DNA of 64,000 bases from Chromobotia macracanthus (taxonomy: Eukaryota; Chordata; Actinopteri; Cypriniformes; Botiidae), in contig JAZGTH010000064.1 of assembly GCA_036877525.1 (NCBI GenBank), positions 633,001-697,000 on the forward strand. Direction: 5' to 3'. The translations under genes and the position numbers were made by a program. Below, piece by piece: positions 36,840 through 49,116 of the stretch (position 1 is the stretch's first letter; each line of letters opens with the position of its first letter). The notes under the pieces are model-generated. The model did not search any database. It was not told where the DNA came from and saw only the letters and a list, made by a program, of their open reading frames with translations.

Positions 36840-38100
36840 TAACCTTGGCTAAAGCAGAGATCCCCGGTGCGCCCTCCCACAAGGGGCGTTCTTTACGGCC
36901 GCCGGGCTCCGCTATGTAACCCGACACCCGCCGTGGCGTAGCGCTCGCCACAGCTGCTCTCCAAATTGCTATTTAAAAAAGGAAAAAGTATGAAACATCC
37001 ACTCCTGACTCCTCAAACCCCCCAAGCACTAAACATCCAGTAGCCCCGGTAGCTTTTGCCAAGCCGGCTCATTCTAAATGCCTACAGCACCCGGGCAGGA
37101 CCGGAGAGACTCGCCCGCGGATTATTCCCGTCGCGCCACGGGAGGGATTTACGGTGGTCTCGCGCAGCAGACCGGTGGGAGATCGCGTTCATTCCGCGAA
37201 ACGCTTTATCCGATGCAGGAGACGACGGGCTCGCGCTCTCGGGCAGCGACGCAGTCACGCAAAGATTAACGCATCCGGATTTTGAACGCCGGGACAAATG
37301 AATACAAATGAATTTGGCGATCCGAAGGAGAGACCGCAGAACCTCTCGTCTCGTAGCAAAGTAAGTTCGGCTTTTCTTCTTCAGGTGGGTCTTAATGGGT
37401 CGCGCAGGTCGGGCACCACCGTTCCCCCGTGTAGCGGAGACAAAGAGCGCTTGGTTGTCCGGTATTTGCGCAGGGCGCACTGGGTCGTGTGTGTTGGTGC
37501 CGGGTGAATGAGCGCTTGTTTGAGGCGCACGGCTGTACCTGTGTGTTGCTTGGCTAGGGTTCAGAGCTGAGGGACTCCAGGTGCACCAGCAGAGATGTTT
37601 TAAAGGCAAGATGTTTTATAGCCTCTCGATCATATTTACGCACAGACAGCACATGAGAAGCCCAAAGAAGTTCAATATAAACCGTTTGCGCTTTCAGGCA
37701 CAGAATAGTTTTCATATGGTGCGAGTCTTTAGATTTATTACGTTCAGTTTGCGTTGCGTTTTCAATCGTTGCTTGTAGGTACACGCATGTACGTTATGTC
37801 ACGTAAAATGTTAAAAGTTAAACTCATGTGTTATCTTATATGAGTCTCAAAGTTGCGCTGCAGGTTCGTTCACTATCGCGCGGCGCGCTCGTGGAAACAC
37901 GGAAATCTTGGACGCGTCCGTTCAATGAGTCTCAATGTATGTGTGTGTACGTGTGCGTTTGCCACCGAGCATCACAGTGCAAACCACACACTGACGCTAA
38001 ACAAACAAATCTTCCTTTCCTCGCACCCTCAGCCGCGGCACTATGATGCCCGCGGTGCGAGTGGACGCGTCAGGAGTGAATGAATGAATGAATGAAAGAG
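36840..38100 (+). promoter_or_regulatory. CpG-rich island with COL27A1 promoter, first exon and 5' intron
   Basis: CpG density is far above the rest of the window (for example ACGGCCGCCGGGC, CGCGGCGCGC). A TATA-like TATTTAAA at 36970-36977 lies about 340 bp before the start codon. Several upstream ATGs (37078, 37298) precede the start. The transcription start is not determinable from sequence. Confidence 0.65.
37308..37360 (+). CDS. col27a1: COL27A1 exon 1, start codon and basic n-region of signal peptide
   Basis: Start chosen by phase: exon 2 must be entered with two carried bases, and only ATG 37308 gives this before the consensus donor AAA|GTAAGT. It encodes MNLAIRRRDRRTSRLVA and the first two bases of a Lys codon. 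An in-frame TGA lies at 37299-37301, so no earlier start exists in this exon. The ATG context (-3 C) is weak. ATG 37298 is in another frame and would form an upstream ORF. Confidence 0.85.
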
Positions 38101-41100
38101 CTTGTTCAGATCTTAGAAGCCGGGCAAAAGCTCCTAAAGATGTAGTGTTTGTTATTTTAATGTTAAAACAATTTGTAACGTTGCTGGGAGATTTCAGAAC
38201 ATATATAAACTATATAAACTAACGTGCCTAAAAAGTTCATTCAAATGAATTAATGACACGCAGTCATTTAAAATTGATTCAGGTTTAAAATACTTTAAAA
38301 GCAGGAGTTAAAAAAATATGAACAATTTAGCTTGATTTCGTTTTTATTAAACGGTGTATAATAAAACAAAAGCGGCACAATTTCATTTAAATTGTGTAAG
38401 CTGTCTTTAATTAAAGTCATAAATTGCTCACAATAGAAGGTTAATGTCTGACAAGTAAGGTGCGCAGTGATAGTCACAGTAGCTACTTGATCAGGTGTTT
38501 CGCGTTATAGCTGTTTGTTTATATTGTGTATAATAGCGCAATATTATCAAGCATCATTTTAAAAATATTTTTATGGCGAGGTCCGGTCTCCTTCGCTCTC
38601 GTTTATTTTCTGGTGCCGGTAATTGCTCAGTTTTAAACGGTAGCAGCAGTAACCGGACACCCTGCGCTTCCTCATCTGTCCGCCAGGGTGCACACTACAT
38701 TACTCCAATTTTAGACCAGAGAGGAATACAAATATTTGATAATCTCTGTGCGAGGGGAGGGGGTGTTTTACACACACTGTATGCTTCTATGCTTACACTT
38801 TTTAATATATGTGTGTATCTTGAAGATGCATACTAATATACAAAGACTTCTAAGTTTGGAAGTCAGAAAAAGAGCGAGAGACAGAGAGTGAGAGAGAGAG
38901 AGAGAGTGTAGGAAGGAGTTGTAGGGAAAGGGTCATGTTCTTTCTCATCAATGTCCATCAGTGTGTGCTGAACGGAAGGAATTTTCCACCGCCCCAGAAC
39001 TAAACAGAGAGGGAGAGAGAAGAGCTGTTGTATGCAAGGATGGGCCTTTTTAGTCATCTGTGTACATACTGTAGTGTGTGCTACAGTATGTGCCTGTGTG
39101 TGGTGGCTGCCATTGAGAAAATTCCACACTAAATGACTGTGCAGGTGTTGGAAAAGCGAAACCCGAGAGCTAAATACACTATTTAAAACACACACATATT
39201 TAGCCGTGCGTGAGGGCCATGGGCTTGTTTTGTGCTATCTATAATGTCTGAAATAAAGAGTATGAGTAAAATAAAAGCTCAAATTTTTGAATCTAATGAA
39301 TGAATTGATTTATGAATTGTTTTTCTGATTGAGTTTTTGTTAAGATTGTTTTGTTATACTACAGTTAAACCCATCAAACACATTTGCATTCTCATCTTTC
39401 ATATGCTGTTGCTCTATATTAAGGCTGCCAGATTGAGTGTAGTACTTTTAGCTCCATGTTTTTCATGTTGTAGCGCAGAGAGTCGGTCTGGGCCTGAGCA
39501 TGAGATTATTATGTCTGTGTTTTTACACACTGCTCTCTGGAATGCTCGATTTTGATTGGTCATTTATGCCATCCTGTGGTCCTGTCAGATATTCCTCAAT
39601 AACCACAGAACATCTGGGGATTATGTGGTATTCCAGCTACTTTACTGGTGCTACCTAAATGTTTTATGTATAACTAATACATTATTTTATTTATTAATAA
39701 GTCAGTATTTTGGGTTTTATTACTCACTTATGTGCCAAATATAAGTATAAGACTTTTAAAAGTGGGATTATGTGTAGTTGGATGGTCGTTATCACAAAAT
39801 GAACCATTTCAGGGTGATGCCAGACAAGGTCATTACTTTGTCCGGGTTTATTTTTGACAGTACATTATCTGTTGAAGTTGCATCCGTAACTTTTTTGGTT
39901 AAAAAGAAAACAGTTCAAAACAAAAGTTATTGAGCAAGAACATAGATCAGTGTTTAAAACGGTCTCATTACCTTAGTCCGAATTGCAATGATAAGCTTTC
40001 AATAATGATTTAAACATTTGAGCTATTGGGTCTGATTTCCTTGGAAATGTCAGTTTGGCTTCATCTGATTTCAACATGCGTAAAAAAAGTATGTGAAGTA
40101 ACCTGCAATTTTATGTTTTAAGCAGAGAGATGGTGATAGAGAGGAATTGTCAAGGTCATGGATTGCAGTAACGCACACACAAATATTAACTTATATGGTG
40201 TTTATGAGGCTCGAGAGATGATAGACTTAAATATGAGTCACCTTCTGCTTATTCAGTCACACAATAGAAAAAGCACATTCAGCAGAGACACACAGACACA
40301 CACACACACTCAGATGGTGTTTATGAGACTCAAGAGATACTGAGTCACACACACACTCTTTCCCACTCATCTGTTTGCGGTGACTTTGTAACTCTGTGGT
40401 CAGACTGACCCGTGTTTCTGGCATTCTGATTGGCTAACGAACTCTGCGGTGAGACACCTCACTTCCTGACTCAGGTATGGGAATCCCGAAGGAGTCTAGA
40501 GCACATTGTGTGTGTGTTTGTGCGTGTACATGATATGTAGATGTGTATGTTTTGTGGTCACCAGGTAATGATTAACACAGCTGTGAGACAAAAAGACACA
40601 AACATGTCTGCATACACAGTGGGGGTTTGGTGCGCATGTGTGCCCTGACAATTATATTTATAATTCTTCCCCTGCAGGTCACTTCCTCTCTCATGCGCCT
40701 GTGAAATCAGAGGGTAGGTTTGAAAGTTCAGTAGGGCCTTCCTGACAAAAAAGAACCTCTGATGTCTTTCTGTGGTATCATTACACATAAATTTGACATT
40801 TTTTCACTTTATTACTAGTGTTTTCTAGGCAAGCATCACTAGAATTGCTCATACTCAGGATTAAGGATTTCAACAAATCCCTAGCCATAGATTAGAAGTG
40901 TTTAATTTAGTTAGAAACAAGTTAAGTTGGCAACATATGAACAGACATGAAATATGAAAAGATGAACAACCGTCATTTTTAAGAGGGATCTTGTATACTA
41001 AATATTCTTTATAAATTAAGCAAATACAAGTTCATAATCACAATAAATTAGATTTTATAAATTACTCAACTAGGAAAAACATTTTGTATTTTGTCCACAG

Positions 41101-41991
41101 TGTATGAAATAATGAGTAACGGAAATTTAGCTCTGTGCTTTTATTGGCTTATGTTGGCCATTTTCCAAACAAAAGAAATTAAAAGAGCTTTCACAGAGCT
41201 TTTTGGGCTCACTGTAAACATCGCTAATATGTTTAACCGTGCAGCATCATACGCTGGTTTATGGTTCAGTCCACTCGCTCCGGAAAGATGCCTCTGCCAG
41301 TAAAACTTTCCACTAGTTTGGGCTGAAGCCAGCACAAGAAGCCTGAGATGTGAACCTCCATTGTAACGATGATGTTTTGACAAGTGGCTTCTGTTATGTA
41401 AAAGTCTGATTCATCATTTTACTTTGTTGCCCCCAAACTGTGGAAATTTAAGTGAGTAAAACTCTCTCTTTCTCTCTGTTTCCAGGAGAGCTCTTCTTCT
41501 TTGTATTCTACTTTATTGTACTTCTTTTGGATTCACTCAAGAACATTTTAAAGGTAAGACACATAAAGACCCTGTATATGTGTGTGTGTGTGCGAGTTTC
41601 ACGTGTATGAACAGACTATACTAGACTGTTGCAGACCACTGAATTATTGCGTGATAATGCCATGTCATGTTCTCACACTTTTTCCTTTAAGTTAGGAAAA
41701 AATTACAACATAAAACTTTATACTTTGATTCATGAAACACAAACTCCCCCTTTCTGTTACTTACACACACGCATGGTTGTGTTTCCTTACCCATTTATCA
41801 CCTGATCTCCTGCCAAACCATCCCTCAATTCCAGCGCTTTTTCCTTAATTAAAGCATGTCCTTTTCCCTCCAACTCCTTTTACATGAATGAGTGTGTCTG
41901 TGTGTGAGTGTGCATGTCTGTTTAATAGAAAAAATGACATCATATTCCCTTTTGACTGCTGATTCATGCTGATCTCTTGACAGTTTCACAC

Positions 41992-42046
<55 letters not shown>

Positions 42047-44968
42047 TCTGGGAAAAAAATGATAATCTAGTGATTCAAAGCAAAACTCCCAGCCAGAGAC
42101 ACTGCATTATCTAAACGTCCATCCCCGAGTGGATTTGTATTAAGTCTGACACAATAATAAAGAGACATTTATAAAATGCATTAGCTCATTTCCAAAACCC
42201 AGTGAGCTGCCTACCTAGACAACATTGTATGGCACCATAGATGCACTCCAGATGCGACTGTTTTCAACAGTAGCATGTTGCTATGCTAATGACACAATAA
42301 GCTACTTATTAAACTTATTAGTTTAAAACGTATTAGTTATTGCGTCATTAGCGTAGCAACACGCTGTTGTTTAAAGCAGTCGCATCTGGAGCGCATCTAA
42401 TACATAACACAAATAAGCAATGGTTTCTAATTGCTTCATAATAATGTGCCTTCTAAGAAACCTCATTTAGCTGCATTGTAAGACGGCGTTACATGTATAC
42501 TGCACAAATCAGGTAATTGACTGTACTATGTGTCTTCTGTGCTCATCCTAACACATCTTAAGGTAGCAACATGCTAATTAGAATCAGTTGTGTGCATTAG
42601 TCAAGTTAAAAAATTTTCTTCTATCGCAGTTTAATACACACACTCATTGATGTAACCAAGTGTCAATCATTTAGATCCTGTTCTGTTGTGTTTGGTGTGA
42701 ATGAAGTCGTTTCTGAGAATGTTCTCATACTTTTGGATCTGTCCTGGCGTTATGAAGCCAACACGGAGCCCAGTCCAAACACATACACACATATACATGA
42801 AATTCACCTGCAATACATTACCATATTTCCTTGTTAAAAGCCAGATTTTGGCACTACAGAGTTTTGGCATTAGACATAGGCTTTCATAGTTCTTCACAGT
42901 GCTTTCAGCCTCAAAGGATGCTTGGTTCCTGGTGGAATTGAACACATATGGTATTAAACAGAATTAACACAATTAAATGATGTAATGGGGAGGTACAGAC
43001 CTCCTTAAACAATGCTGCCACTGCATTATTGTAACAATATAAAATAAGAGAATTAAGAGAGAATTGGTACAGTTATTGTTTTTAAATGAATAATTCATAA
43101 GTAGGTGAGACCAAGATGGTTGGCTAGTTTATCTAGATTTACATGTTAAAACAAATTTTACACTTCACTATTTAAATAGAAGAACTCTTTGTATTTTGAA
43201 CGACTGTACATAGTTATCTATTTAAGCAGTGTAACGCAGTCATGTGTTCATGTGCTTTCGGTTGTGTTGTAGATGTGGACGTGCTGCAGCGATTGGCTCT
43301 GCGTGCTGAGCTGGGTTCTCGTGCCGTTCCTGCTGGTGTCATCTCCCTGCGCTCTGGAGTCATCCTCACAACAGGGGCGCGAGTTACCACGGCAACACGC
43401 TCCGTGTTCCCACAGGAACTCTTCTGGAACTGCACCATTGTTCTGAGCATCCGAGCTCACCGCCTAAACTCTGCCTTTCTCTTCTCTGTCCTCTCTGGGA
43501 AACGTATTCAGCTCGGACTGGAAATTTCACCAGGTAAACTAACTCTTCACACCGGACCCGGGAGCGTTGCCACCTTCCCTTATGACCTCCACGACGGACG
43601 CTGGCATCATCTAGCCTTTGTTCTAAACGGGCTGTCTGTGACCTTGCGCTCTCCCTGCTTGGAGAGCGACAGTGGAGTTACGCAGAAACTCCCCGTGCTG
43701 CCGGAAAGTCTGAACCCTCGTGGAACGTTTCGCTTGGGTGGCAGCAGTGCTTTGCTTCCGGGCACAGTACCCTTCGAGGGGGCAGTTTGCCAGTTTGATG
43801 TGGTGCCCTCGGCCCAGGCACAGCAAAATTACTGTAGCGCCATTCGCAGGCAGTGCAGAGAAAATGATACGTACAGGCCAGCGCCTCCCCTTGCTATACT
43901 TCCTCTTCCTCCCAGACATGCCCCACCACTATCGGCTCAAACTATATCGCCTAATCGCACTTTCACTGTCACTCCCACTAATATTCTTTGGACAGCCGTA
44001 AATAGCCCAGCTGTTAAACTGAGTGATGGTGTACCAGGGTTAAGACCTAAGCCCTCCCCTACCACACCTCCACCCTTTTCCCAAATACAAACAGGACTTG
44101 AGCCTCCTTTATCTTGGGGATATTTAAATTCTGTCACCCCCAAACCTACACTCAGGACACCCAAAAGCCCCAAGCCGACTGGCTCAAAGCCTGCAGTGGT
44201 ATGGCCTACCCCCACAAAACTAAGTGAACCCAAACCCACTTCAGAAAAAGCTACAACAAAATCTTCTGGATCAAAGCCCACAATCGCTAGACCAACATCC
44301 AAACCCGGAAGTTCAAAAGTAACTGGATCCACATCTACTTCTCCAAAACCTTTTAAACCCACAACTGCAAAGCTGGCAGCCACAAAACCCACAGTGAAAA
44401 AGTCAAAGCCCACCTTGCATGGCCACACCAAATTCAACCCAACAAAGAAACCATCTACTAGTGTTCCACCTGGAAATTCTAACAAGAAATTAAATGACAT
44501 TCTAAAACTGGAACCAACCGCCCCCAGCAGACCCTCACCAACTACATACAAAACGTCAGTCCCACCCAAATCCACCAACCAGCAATCACCAAACACCACA
44601 CTGCCAACCCCAAACAGCATTTTACTGACCACCATTTCCCCAAACAAGCACAAAAAAACCCTGCCATCCCCAAAATCCACATTATTCATCACCACCGCCC
44701 TAAACACACACACAAAAAATTTGACAACCCAAAAAAACAAGTCCAAAACGTATGTACGCTATGTCACATTAGCCACTCCAAAGTTTACCATCCAACCTGT
44801 GACCCTTCCACCTTTGGATGACTTCCAGAGTTTTGAGGCGGTGCCAACATGGGTTTCCACTCTGGTTGGACCACCTGGACAAAAAGGGGATCTTGGGCCA
44901 ATGGTAGGAGTCTAGCCCTGTCTTTGTCATTGTAATTCTCCTATGTGTGCGTGTCTGTGTTTCTTTTT

Positions 44969-45025
<57 letters not shown>

Positions 45026-48000
45026 ACGCATCCATGTCTTTGTAATTATGTTATCAGAGCTCATATATCATGTTCTTTAAACTTTGAGGATCAGCAAATA
45101 TCTGGTGTCTGGTTACAACACAATGTTGTACACAGTGTTAATTTATAAGAGACAGTGTACATATTAATCAATGAAGTTTAGGTTTCACCTGCAGAAATAA
45201 AACCATTGCATATATTAATTGTAGAACCATCAGAAAAATAAATAAAAAACAAGTTTAATTTGTTGAAATATATTTATTTGACACTGACATTTAGATGTTG
45301 TGAGCAGTTGTGGCCTAATGGTTAGAGAGTCAAACTTGTAACCCAAAGGCTGCAGGTTAGATTCCCAATACCAGCAGGAAACAACCCTTGAGCAAGGTAC
45401 CTGTCCCCCAGTTGCAGTGCTACTCATTGCTCTGGGTGTGTGTGTGCTCATGACTTGCAGAGTGTGTGTTCACTCCTCACCAGTGTGGGTTAAATGCAGA
45501 GATCACATTTCAAGTATGGGTTACCATACCTGACAAATATGTTGCTTTAATAGTTACACCATGACAAGACTGAAGATGATTGGAATTCGGTGTAATTTTC
45601 ACATTAAATAGTTTAACCATGGAATATCTTGTTCAATTAAGGTTACTCTAATGATAATGCCTTATGTTGTTGTTAGGGAAAAATATTTATTTTGTGTCGA
45701 TTCATGCAGCTTTAGGAAAGTTATAATCCAGGATATCAGCATCCAGTTTTTAGACAGCTTGCCTGTTCCCTAAACGATGAAAACAGCAGACTGTGACTTA
45801 GTTTTGGGTCCTAAGCATCAGTTTAGAGTAAAACAGTCAGTCAGAGTTGCTGCAGATTCCAACATCACTTTGCTTTGCTTTTAAAGCAGGGTCAAAGATC
45901 AGGGGAAGCAGTGAACATTTTGTCCGTCACAGATACTCACACAAAAGTTTACAAGCAGGGAATGCTATTCCATCCACGGAAAACAAGGCATGGAATTTCA
46001 ATCAGTTGAATTGAAAAGCTCTTTAAACACCCTGTTTAAGAGAGTAAATTTCAAAAGAAAGCACCTGACCTTTAACCCCAAAAACAAATAAGCAGGAGAG
46101 AGTTATTACAGGTCCTGTGTTTAATGTGAGCCGGCCATTTTGAAATGCTTTCATGTTCAATAAATGCAGCCACATTTCAACATGGACAATACTGGTGATG
46201 TTCTCTTAATGTAAAGCCGTTTGGCATGTTCAACGAGATCTGCAATGATGTCATGGTAAGAACATTCAAATGCTCAGTCCTTCTAGAGGGCATTTTCCAA
46301 AATAGCTGACTAAACTTGACCACGCACAGACAAAATACATCTTGAACAATGACGCCATTTTCACTTGTGTATGTTTATATCTCAACATCACTGCGGTTAC
46401 CAAGCTACCATCTGCCACAGACAATCACAGTGTGTGTGTGTGTGTGTGTGATTTGGTGGAGGGGAGGTCACAGGTATGTGTGTGTGTGTAGCACAGAATG
46501 TTCTCTGTTATTAGCTGAGGATAAATACACAACTGCTGTCCTCCACCATACAGATTTAAAAAGACTGTCTGCAGGTACTTCACTAAAATACCCTGAACAT
46601 ACAGACACCTCTCAATTACAGATGCACACACACTTTTAGTCTGCAATTATTTACAGCTTTAACCTGCAGTACACAATTTACTCACAGTTATAGTAGTATC
46701 TTTGTAAAACTAGAATTAGTTTCCTATTCAGTCACCAAAAAGAAGTTGCTACATGCTGGCAATGTTTTGAATCAAATAACTAGCTTAGTGACTACTGTGC
46801 AGTATACATTGTATACTGCATACTGTTTTCTAATTAACATGATAATAAAATGCTAAACTTTTCATACATTAATATTGAATTTTTAGTTAGTTGTAGGTAA
46901 ACAAAAATGTCTGCAAGAACAGCCAAAAGAGGGCAAAAACCATGGCTGATATTATTTTCAGTTCATTCATCACATAGAGAAGTTCTATGCATTGTGGAAT
47001 AGGGTGTCTCATGCAGTTTTTTATGTTATAAATAAAACCCCAATCCTACAGTACACTGTATATAGTGCATACTATATAGTGGCTACGTAGCCACACAACA
47101 CAGTTTGCAAGCAATATTACGTCATGGGAGTATCTCAAAAGTCCTTTAATGCTTTGAAGTTGTGTCCACGTACATAGCAGTCTATGGTTGGGTGTGTACA
47201 TTTAGGTGGGTAAGAAACCCTCACCTCATCCCCTTCTCTATCAACAGAGGCATGGTTGTAGACGTCTGAGATTCTTAACATAAACACACCCAAGCTCACA
47301 CACTCATCTTCTGTAGGAGCTGTCCTCAATGGAAGTCTTTCATCCTGTGCCACAAGGAGGCGGGGTTAGAAAGAGAACCCCTTTATATTTTGTGTAGTAG
47401 TTAGGACTAAACGATATAGCTAAAACACTCAGTTTTTGAAGTACAAGGGCTATTAATTTAATCAAGTAAATATCTCCAACTGGGACAGAAATAGACCAAT
47501 AAAACACCCCTCCCTTCCCTTTCCCGTGTCTACAGGTCGTCTGTATATAGCACATTATCAGAAAATAAAACTCTCTGAAATTACTTCCTGTTTCCTCTTT
47601 GCCATGTTTAGATTCTAAACAGAGACACCTATACAAAGACACACACACACATACACAGCCAAATGTTTGTGAGTGTATTAAAGTGTGGGTGTTTGTTTCA
47701 TAAGTATGTTCTTGTGTTGTGTAGGGAATACCGGGACCTCCAGGGAAACCAGGGCAGCCAGGGAAGAGGGGACCTCAGGTGAGCAAGCAAACGTGTGTGT
47801 GTGTGTGTTAAAATGAAAAGCTATTGACCTTTGATCCTCAGATATAAACAGGAAGCATGTAAAATGCAGTGCCCTTTAAAATCACACAGTATATTCACAC
47901 AGTATACTCACAAGTGTATTTGTGCTTTACTGGTTCTTTTTAGTATGTGTATGTATATCTGTATGTGTTTTCACTGTCAGAAGGTAAAACTCTGAACAAA

Positions 48001-49071
48001 ACACAAACCAGTCTGTCCGTTTTAAAGTTGCAATTTGTAACTTAAAAGTGAATAAAAATCAGTTATTGAAACAAACTCTTTATTCTACCCCTGATTCGGT
48101 AAGTTTATAATAATGATTTATAATTTCAGTGGTCAGATCCGATTTTGCATTAAATTTAGTAAATCTTTACAGTAAATTAAATTACAGTAAATCTGTAAAC
48201 ATAAAGAAGATCCGGCTGCCCTGATACTGTAGATGGTGCAACATTTGTAACTTGTTCTTACAGCAGTTGCTTAGAATTTAAACTTGTAACCCAGGTTAAG
48301 AAAATAACTACAATGCAATGTATGTTTCAGACAGAGATGGCGGTAGAGAGGCAGAAGTTAAGGATTGCAGCTGTAAACTTCAGCCCTTAACATGTCTCAT
48401 ACAATTTGTGTTATAGACATGAGCACTACATCTGATCTGCTATTATTTCTCTAATGCATCAGAAAAAATGATTCTCACCTGGTAGATGATGAAATGTCTC
48501 TTCTTAAGGAAGAGACTTGAGCTTTATCTACAGACTAGTGCCCGGATTTTACAAGGTCAAGTGGAGGCCAGATGGTTTTATTGCCATTTCCCTAGCAACA
48601 GCCTCTTTCTCATCTTTTTAGTACAATAGTCTGTATGACTTGCATGCTATATAGTAAGCTCTGTAAAGCTCTACAATAGCCTTGTGTGAGGAATAGAATG
48701 AAATTTAAGTCATTGCAGAGATAAGTTTTCATTTTACGGTGTACTGGCCCTTTAAATACATGAAGAGAACATATTTGAAGAGGATCTGTCTTCTACGGCA
48801 ATCAGACACAGACCCTTATAGACCCACGAGACTTTGCTTGAACTTTGACCTTTGTTGATGGGATCTCATGAGTGTAAAGTGTTGTTTTAGCAACCGTAGT
48901 CAACATGTAGTGTTCATGCGTCAGATGAACGCAATAAGCACTCTCTGTGTAGTGTGTGTGCAGGTGTGAATGAGTGTGTGTTGGTATTTTAGACCATGTG
49001 TCATAAAGTCTGACTGCAAGGCCTTGTTCAGTCAGCACCCTTCAAGTGTTAAATGTATATGTTAAGTTCTT

Positions 49072-49116
<45 letters not shown>

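Noticed and set aside
37082..37609. 175-residue minus-strand ORF in the COL27A1 CpG island
   Set aside because: No domain; long ORFs arise easily in CpG-rich sequence because stop codons are AT-rich, and it is antisense to exon 1.
38573..38836. 87-residue ORF after the COL27A1 first exon
   Set aside because: No domain, and it lies in a large intron without matching splice phase.
43242..43272. ATG 43242 as the COL27A1 start
   Set aside because: It lies before an acceptor AG (43271-43272), gives no good signal peptide, and exon 2 joins in phase with a clear one.
43937..44746. 269-residue minus-strand ORF with Val/Gly/Phe-rich repeats
   Set aside because: It is the antisense shadow of the Thr/Lys/Pro-rich part of COL27A1 exon 3; its composition mirrors that coding strand.
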